Part shown: in pieces, positions 53,925 through 58,418 of the stretch
Layout of the letters: each line of letters begins with the position of its first letter
Numbering within the stretch: the stretch's first letter is position 1
Assembly (NCBI RefSeq): GCF_009877425.1
Contig: NZ_WXEY01000021.1
Coordinates: forward strand, 1-58,418
Source: Heliomicrobium undosum
GTDB taxonomy: Bacteria; Bacillota; Desulfitobacteriia; Heliobacteriales; Heliobacteriaceae
Length of the DNA stretch: 58,418 nucleotides
Direction of reading: 5' to 3'
Notes under the pieces: generated by a model
Seen by the model: only the letters and a program-made list of their open reading frames with translations
Databases searched by the model: none
Told to the model about the DNA's origin: nothing
Translations under genes and position numbers: made by a program

Positions 53925-54098
53925 GGAGGTCAGCCTCCCTGTTTTCCATCTTCCTTTCAATTCCCATACTCCCACGGGAATTAATGCAACCATGAATGGA
54001 AAAATGGTTGGACATTTTCATTCTATGGTCCTATAAATGGGAACGTTCTGAAAAAAATCATAGCCATAATCGCTTTTGACCACGATGTATCTTCGTCG

Positions 54099-54134
54099 AA
54101 AAATAAAAAACGCCTCCGCATTACCGGAAGCGTT
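54099..54134 (-). terminator. Terminator of the C_GCAxxG_C_C gene
   Basis: AACGCCTCCG (54109-54118) pairs with CGGAAGCGTT (54125-54134), one mismatch. On the minus strand it is followed by TTTTTTATTTTT. Confidence 0.8.
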
Positions 54135-54160
54135 TCAATGTCTGAGTGTATAAAAGGGAC

Positions 54161-54619
54161 CTATCGGTCTTGCAACCGCCATTCCTGGAGGAGCGATTCG
54201 AAGATCTCCGCTGAATCACGCACAAACTTGGGACAGCGCGTGTTGTGGTAATCAGCCTCCTTCGCCTGCTGCCGTCCTTCCGGCGTGCTCACATCGCAGC
54301 CCAGCAGTTCTTTGCACCGGAGAAGACCGTTCCGCTCTTGAAAGCGCTCCAAGAACGCATGGACCCGCTCATAGGTCTTTTCCTTGTTCTCGCTGTCGTC
54401 GCCGCTCTTTTGTCCGTAGAGAAGGCCGATGGCCATCATCGCGCCAGTGACTGCGCCACAGGTCTCTCCCGTCCGAGCGATGCCCCCGCCAAAAGCCGCA
54501 GCCATCCCTTTCGCAGTTTCCTCATCGACACCGCACTCCTCAGCAAAGGCGGCGATCACAGCCTGGGCGCAGTTGTATCCTCCAAGAAAAATCGCTGCTG
54601 CTTTTTCTGCTTTTTCCAT
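54161..54619 (-). CDS. C_GCAxxG_C_C family redox-type protein (152 aa)
   Basis: Helical Cys-rich protein of the C_GCAxxG_C_C family, probably redox-active or metal-binding. The motif runs: NCAQAV with the first Cys, EECGVD, FGGGIARTGETCGAVTGA, later RCKELLGCD and a C-terminal Cys in NTRCPKFV. This arrangement is the family hallmark. Such genes are often found near transporters or dehydrogenases, but no partner is evident here. ATG at 54619 has GAAGGGA about 8 nt upstream. Confidence 0.88.
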   Translation of the reverse strand: MEKAEKAAAIFLGGYNCAQAVIAAFAEECGVDEETAKGMAAAFGGGIARTGETCGAVTGAMMAIGLLYGQKSGDDSENKEKTYERVHAFLERFQERNGLLRCKELLGCDVSTPEGRQQAKEADYHNTRCPKFVRDSAEIFESLLQEWRLQDR

Positions 54620-54663
54620 TGTGCTGTTCCCTTCTTCGTTTATTACTCATTTGTTAGCGCAAA

Positions 54664-55161
54664 TCAATCAAAAAACCGGATATGATTCGCCAATATGGAC
54701 TGCCCACAGACCTCCAAGCGCGCTGCCGTCACGGGCAGGTGGAAACGGCGGGGTCCTGCGCTCCCCGGATTCAGGTAGAGGACACCCCCTTTCCATGTCT
54801 CGTCAGGACAATGAGAATGACCGTAAATCACGGCCCCATACCCCTGCGCAACCGGATCGATATCGAGTTCGTTGATGCTATGGAGGACATACAATCGGAT
54901 ATTGCCGATCTGCACGGTCTCCCTTTCCGGCAATTTCTCCTGCAGTTCTCCCCGGTCGCAGTTTCCTCGCACGGCGATGACCGGCGCAATGCGGCCCAAT
55001 TCCCGGAGCGTTTCTGCGCTGCCGATGTCACCGGCATGGATGATCAGGTCTACACCCGCTAAGGCCTGAAACAACTCCGGCCGGATGAGTCCGTGGGTAT
55101 CGGAAATGACGCCGATGCGCTTCGATTCCCTTCCTTTTGATTCAACACGGTCGGATTCCAT
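54664..55161 (-). CDS. YfcE/MJ0936-type metallophosphoesterase (165 aa)
   Basis: Calcineurin-like phosphodiesterase with the metal-binding set DTHG, HAGDIGS, VRGNCD and YGHSHCP, and the closing LNPGSAGPRR. It matches the short YfcE/MJ0936 group, which hydrolyses artificial phosphodiesters; the natural substrate is unknown. ATG at 55161 has GAAGGGA upstream. The first 14 residues are polar and precede the domain. It lies 44 bp upstream of the Cys-rich protein gene in the same direction. Confidence 0.88.
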   Translation of the reverse strand: MESDRVESKGRESKRIGVISDTHGLIRPELFQALAGVDLIIHAGDIGSAETLRELGRIAPVIAVRGNCDRGELQEKLPERETVQIGNIRLYVLHSINELDIDPVAQGYGAVIYGHSHCPDETWKGGVLYLNPGSAGPRRFHLPVTAARLEVCGQSILANHIRFFD

Positions 55162-55311
55162 GGCGATTCATCCCTTCGGCTTCGCCGTGATTTTCCTCTG
55201 ACCTGTCAGCGATTGTTCGGAACAGCGCCCTCAAGGATCGTTATTCTCAATGTATCACGGAAAAAAACGCAATGGAAGAAAAAAAGATCTTGTTCAATCC
55301 CGAAAGAGATC

Positions 55312-55353
55312 AACCCCGCCGCCTCCGGAAACCAGATGGCAGCGGGGTTTTTC
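55312..55353 (+). terminator. Plus-strand terminator without an assigned gene
   Basis: AACCCCGC (55312-55319) pairs with GCGGGGTT (55342-55349) and is followed by TTTTCG-like sequence. It points to a short plus-strand transcript in 55180-55310, where no recognisable gene is seen. Confidence 0.5.
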
Positions 55354-55442
55354 GCCAAGGGACTTCTCCCATATATACGATTGGCGCCCCAGGGCCGCGT
55401 ATCGAGACAAGCCCAATTATCGGAATAAGGCCACCTAAGGCC

Positions 55443-55820
55443 CTATTGCGGTGCGACAGACGGCGCTTGCAGCGGTGATAGATACAGGGTGATGACGATC
55501 CCCTGGCCCTTCGATTCTTCCACGATTTTTTGACCGACGGTGACGATTGCCTGGGCAGCCAGGTTCAACAGGACGCCCGGTATCGTCGGGAAGGTCTTGC
55601 TGAGAAAGTCTTTTACCGTTCCGGCCTGTTCCGTCACGAGATTTCCCAAGGCTTGGGTAAGCGATTCGGCAAGGTATAACTGGGCTGTTTGGGGAAGTGA
55701 CAAAACAAATTTTGTTACCCCGCCATCGGCGGCTTCATGGTTGACGACAGCCCCTTGTTGATGTTGTTCCAACAACTGCGCAACCGCTTCACCGCTTTTT
55801 TCGAGAAGTTCCTTAAACAT
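55443..55820 (-). CDS. Hypothetical protein (125 aa)
   Basis: Not recognised. The protein is soluble and mixed helix/strand, with no Cys, signal peptide or membrane segment. It begins MFKELLEKSGEAVAQLLEQ, has a central hydrophobic-amphipathic stretch (LSLPQTAQLYLAESL), and ends VITLYLSPLQAPSVAP. AAGGGGG precedes the ATG and a good promoter lies at 55844-55872. It is a single-gene unit by position. Confidence 0.65.
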   Translation of the reverse strand: MFKELLEKSGEAVAQLLEQHQQGAVVNHEAADGGVTKFVLSLPQTAQLYLAESLTQALGNLVTEQAGTVKDFLSKTFPTIPGVLLNLAAQAIVTVGQKIVEESKGQGIVITLYLSPLQAPSVAPQ

Positions 55821-55843
55821 GAGAAAAACCCCCTTTTTCCTGC

Positions 55844-55872
55844 ATTTTATTACAAGTAAGAGCTTTACTCAA
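55844..55872 (-). promoter_or_regulatory. Promoter of the 125-aa hypothetical gene
   Basis: On the minus strand TTGAGT (55867-55872) and TAAAAT (55844-55849), spacer 17 bp, about 25 bp before the start codon at 55820. Confidence 0.6.
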
Positions 55873-55990
55873 TGCTACCATAAGGAGGTTTTTTGACTAT
55901 TTGAGGTTTTTAATAGAAACTTCCTTCGAACACGCTTCTCTACGGCTCCATGGTTCTCCATCTTTCATCAGGGCAACGATTTGCCGTTGT

Positions 55991-56272
55991 TCAAAAAACT
56001 TCCGTATCGACAGCGACAACATCCACCTCGCCCGACCCCTCGATCTGCCGGACCGCTGCGTCAAGAACCTGGCGGATATGGGTGCGGTCATTGCTGACGA
56101 CAGCCAATCCGATGACCGACGCCTGCCAGAGGTCGTGCTGATCCACCTCGGCAACGGAGATGTTGAACTTCCCCCGCAGCCGCTCGACGATGCTCTTCAG
56201 CACCCGGCGTTTCCCTTTCAAAGAGTCGACGCCATGGATATGTAGGCTCACTTCGCTGTAGCCAACAGACAC
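55991..56272 (-). CDS. DUF503 (YlxP-like) protein (93 aa)
   Basis: Small DUF503-family protein. The N-terminal strand is YSEVSLHIHGVDSLKGKR, followed by RVLKSIVERLRGKFNISVAE and a C-terminal VDVVAVDTEVF. Homologues are sometimes linked to the rbfA/infB region; here the gene stands alone. The function is unknown, possibly RNA-associated. GTG at 56272 (MSVGYSEV) gives the family length and has AGGGGAA 6-7 nt upstream; the frame is open for 18 more codons. Confidence 0.88.
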   Translation of the reverse strand: MSVGYSEVSLHIHGVDSLKGKRRVLKSIVERLRGKFNISVAEVDQHDLWQASVIGLAVVSNDRTHIRQVLDAAVRQIEGSGEVDVVAVDTEVF

Positions 56273-56355
56273 CTTCGCTTCCCCTACCCTTCCACGATTC
56301 AATCGCCAAGAGGCGCCGGCAGACATTTTTTATTATCGTCCCTTTTTGCTCGCAA

Positions 56356-56399
56356 AGAAAAACGCGGGCGGAACACCCTTCTCTAGCGCGTCCGCCCGC
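56356..56399 (-). terminator. Terminator of the PRC-barrel gene
   Basis: GCGGGCGG (56364-56371) pairs with CCGCCCGC (56392-56399). On the minus strand it is followed by GTTTTTC. It starts 11 bp after the stop codon. Confidence 0.8.
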
Positions 56400-56409
56400 T
56401 TGTTTTTCG

Positions 56410-57498
56410 TTACTCTTTGACGTTCATGATCATTTCCAGATACTTGCCGGACTGGCGAACCTTCTCGATCAGTTCTTCCGTGACGAGGTCACCCTCTTCG
56501 GCGACCGTCTCACCCAGGTTGTTGGTGATCGTCTTAGTGAGCACCTTGCCCACATAGTACTTATGCTGCATTTGGCCGAACAAGGGGCCCCGTTCCTGCC
56601 CGTCGCCGCCTTCCGGCTTTGCCTCAGCATCCTCATTTTTCTCCAGCGCCGGGAAGGTGAAGGGTTCCGCTTCGTTGGGCTTGTCCTCCCGTTGCGGGCG
56701 AAGCGAACCCGGATCGATATCCTCGAAGGGCTGGGGGTTGACGGAAAGGTCTTCAATCACCCGCAGGACCGGCGCCTTTTCCACCAAGGGCTCTTTAAAA
56801 GGGCGAATCGGTTCAGGAACTACCTTCGGCGCCTGCGTGATGGAAGAGGTCATTGTCGTAACCGGAGCGGCTGGCGCCGGTGACGCCGGGACCGGCGCCG
56901 CTGAAACAGGCACAGAAGCAGGGGCAGCAACCGGAGTTTTAGGCGAGTCAACACCGGGAACGGAGCGAACGGCCGCAACAGCATTGGCGACAATATGGCC
57001 GTCGTATTCTTCCAGTCTGGCTTCGTCCAGGTCTTCTACGACGATCAATACGTCACGGCCGAAAGTGACGACACTCTCCGCCGGGATGATGCGGGCCCCC
57101 AGCGTTTCCTGGGAGGGCAGGAGCAGGCAGCCGGTGATTTTGCCAGAAGCCACATCAACGAAGTACTCGTTGACAACGCCGATCAGTCGACCCCGCTTGG
57201 TCAACACCTTCGTCCCTTTGACCTTGACCTGACGTTGGATCAGTCCCTGCACTTCGGGCAAATCGGTCAGGCGCTGCAGCGCCTCTTCGCTCTCAATGGT
57301 AACGGCATACTCGCCAACCCCTTGGAGCCGTTCAAAGGGAATAACCTGCGCTCCGAGATACCAAGACTCGTTTTCCACCATCAGGTATTCGACAGCGCCT
57401 TGGTCAGGATTGATGATCAGGTCACGGACCAAACCGAGTTCTCGACCATCGTTGATGCTGATGATGGCCAACCCGACAATGTTCTGGCTCTTGGTCAC
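56410..57498 (-). CDS. Protein with tandem PRC-barrel domains and a Pro/Ala-rich linker (362 aa)
   Basis: Two PRC-barrel-like domains (about residues 5-75 and 85-160), shown by NDGRELGLVRDLIINPDQG and GRLIGVVNEYFVDVASGKI-type strands. An Ala/Pro/Val-rich linker (about 175-235) leads to a charged region and a C-terminal helical segment with VAEEGDLVTEELIEKVRQSG. It is cytoplasmic. Such proteins may act as scaffolds or RNA/metabolite-associated factors; no exact role can be given. GTG at 57498 has AAGGAGG 8 nt upstream and overlaps the stop of the upstream acidic-repeat gene by 4 nt. Confidence 0.8.
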   Translation of the reverse strand: MTKSQNIVGLAIISINDGRELGLVRDLIINPDQGAVEYLMVENESWYLGAQVIPFERLQGVGEYAVTIESEEALQRLTDLPEVQGLIQRQVKVKGTKVLTKRGRLIGVVNEYFVDVASGKITGCLLLPSQETLGARIIPAESVVTFGRDVLIVVEDLDEARLEEYDGHIVANAVAAVRSVPGVDSPKTPVAAPASVPVSAAPVPASPAPAAPVTTMTSSITQAPKVVPEPIRPFKEPLVEKAPVLRVIEDLSVNPQPFEDIDPGSLRPQREDKPNEAEPFTFPALEKNEDAEAKPEGGDGQERGPLFGQMQHKYYVGKVLTKTITNNLGETVAEEGDLVTEELIEKVRQSGKYLEMIMNVKE

Positions 57499-58418
57499 AC
57501 AGCCGTCCTCCTTGTCACATTTCTATCAGCCGCCGTTCGCGGCGCGCGATACGTTTTCAGGTAGTTTTCAATCTCCGCCAGGATGGGGGCGGGCAGATCT
57601 CCCCGGTGCTTTTCCCAGTATCTGGTGATCTGATGGTAGGCTTCGTCATGTTTGTCCATCAGTTCGTATATGGCGCACATTTCAAGGACGATGAACATCT
57701 CGTCCTCCATGCTGATCCCGGATCGCGTGGCCTGTTGGAAGATCTCCAGAGCGCCCCAGAAATCGCCGCGCGTTTTGTGCCGGAAGGCATCGTCCATCAA
57801 ACGGCCGAGATCGGGAACCGGCTGACCTGCAGGTGACGGGACTGCGACACAAGCCGCCTGTTCTGTCAAAGAAAGCGTTTCTGCCGGCGAATCGAAACAA
57901 TCTTCTTCCGGCGAGTTCTCAACAATTTCTTCAAAACCCGCTTCCAGCATCTCTTCCGTCAGGGTCACGTTCAATTCTTCGATTACGCCCAAATCGGTTT
58001 CGGTATCGGTATCAGAAAGACAGATCTCGATCTCGTCAGTTTCGTTTACCTCGCCCGTGTCTTTTATATTCCTTGCTTCCTTTTCCAGATCTGCGGCGGG
58101 CTGCGAATCCACTTGTTCTTCAAGTTCTACAGAAACCGTCAGCGTGATCGCTTCAGCCTCCTGCTCCTCAGAAGAAGGCATCTCGACTGCTTCTATCTCA
58201 GGGACTTCAAGAGAAAGCGCGGCGAGCGCCTCTGCCTCTTTTTCTTCAGCGAAAGGCATCGCTACGACTTCTATTTCACGCTCTTCAGAAGAAAGCGCGG
58301 CAAGAACCTCTGTCTCTTTTTCTTCAGCGAAAGGCATCGCTACGGCTTCTACTTCACACTCTTCAGAAGAAAGCGCGGCGAGAACCTCTGCCTCTTCTTC
58401 TTTACCGAAAGGCGTCGC
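57495..58418 (-). CDS. Acidic repeat protein with TPR-like C-terminus, 5' end outside window (307 aa seen)
   Basis: The frame is open to the window edge, so the true start is not seen. The N-terminal part consists of 26-residue, very acidic repeats (MPFAEEKETEVLAALSSEE type), followed by more Glu/Asp-rich sequence to about residue 195. The C-terminal 100 residues look like TPR-type helices (GRLMDDAFRHKTRGDFWGAL, then EMCAIYELMDKHDEAYHQI). The function is unknown; a scaffold is plausible. Its stop overlaps the PRC-barrel gene start (GTGA), so the two are co-translated and probably work together. Confidence 0.7.
   Translation of the reverse strand, partial: ATPFGKEEEAEVLAALSSEECEVEAVAMPFAEEKETEVLAALSSEEREIEVVAMPFAEEKEAEALAALSLEVPEIEAVEMPSSEEQEAEAITLTVSVELEEQVDSQPAADLEKEARNIKDTGEVNETDEIEICLSDTDTETDLGVIEELNVTLTEEMLEAGFEEIVENSPEEDCFDSPAETLSLTEQAACVAVPSPAGQPVPDLGRLMDDAFRHKTRGDFWGALEIFQQATRSGISMEDEMFIVLEMCAIYELMDKHDEAYHQITRYWEKHRGDLPAPILAEIENYLKTYRAPRTAADRNVTRRTAV
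58251..58418. repeat. 78-bp tandem repeats inside the acidic repeat gene
   Basis: The word GAAAGGC begins at 58251, 58329 and 58407, giving a period of exactly 78 bp (26 codons). The units differ by scattered base changes. The array runs off the window end. Confidence 0.85.

Overview
The window (58.4 kb) looks like a chromosomal segment of a GC-rich member of the Clostridia. A relative of the Heliobacteriaceae/Peptococcaceae is my best guess, and it is inference only. The support is a Firmicutes-type gene set: SAM-I riboswitch before metY-metX, TRAP (mtrB), pyruvate kinase with a C-terminal PEP-utilising domain, separate accD-accA, DUF503, and intrinsic terminators with strong Shine-Dalgarno sites throughout. 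No tRNA, rRNA or CRISPR array was seen.

Region 1 (1-8702) is AT-rich, foreign DNA abutting the 3' end of guaA, a known integration hot spot. It holds three tyrosine-recombinase-family genes (two with full catalytic sets, one degraded), a 1030-residue primase-helicase that is probably the element's replication protein, a membrane-anchored protein of unknown function, and a 1.2 kb AT-rich non-coding stretch with repeated hairpins. The guaA-proximal integrase lies next to the presumed attachment site. The other end is outside the window.

Region 2 (8703-22355) is host DNA: guaA and hpt (purine synthesis and salvage), a HesB-like CC-motif protein, a LolA-like protein, a molybdenum cofactor operon (small CELGC protein, moaA, moaC, MOSC, mogA), a patatin, a nitrogen operon (ANTAR regulator, PII, amtB) and a TauE/SafE transporter. 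The amtB leader carries a promoter, a strong terminator and a competing hairpin with an A1/G4 hexaloop, as expected for ANTAR antitermination. The ANTAR protein lacks the phospho-acceptor Asp.

Region 3 (20234-29721) is a run of minus-strand metabolic genes: pfkA, two very small ORFs, pyk, accD-accA, a DUF2007-like gene, mtrB and dnaE. Region 4 (29839-31724) is a lower-GC two-gene insert coding for an ABC-type AAA ATPase and a PIN-like nuclease with overlapping frames, its own promoter and terminator. It is a candidate defence or toxin module.

Region 5 (31741-41820) holds ybaK, feoA and a FeoB split into GTPase and permease genes (13-nt overlap, a possible -1 slippery site), a metallo-hydrolase, aspartase, an acetyltransferase, a sirtuin, an acyl-CoA synthetase and a DUF3784 protein. 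Region 6 (41843-58418) holds metY-metX under a SAM riboswitch, a ComEC-like lipoprotein, a structured RNA, a VanW protein, a nucleoside phosphorylase, a second phosphofructokinase, trmL, aconitase, two GNAT proteins, a C_GCAxxG_C_C protein, a YfcE-like phosphoesterase, DUF503, a PRC-barrel protein and a truncated acidic repeat protein. Many start codons were moved from the longest open frame to a downstream ATG/GTG/TTG with a good ribosome binding site.
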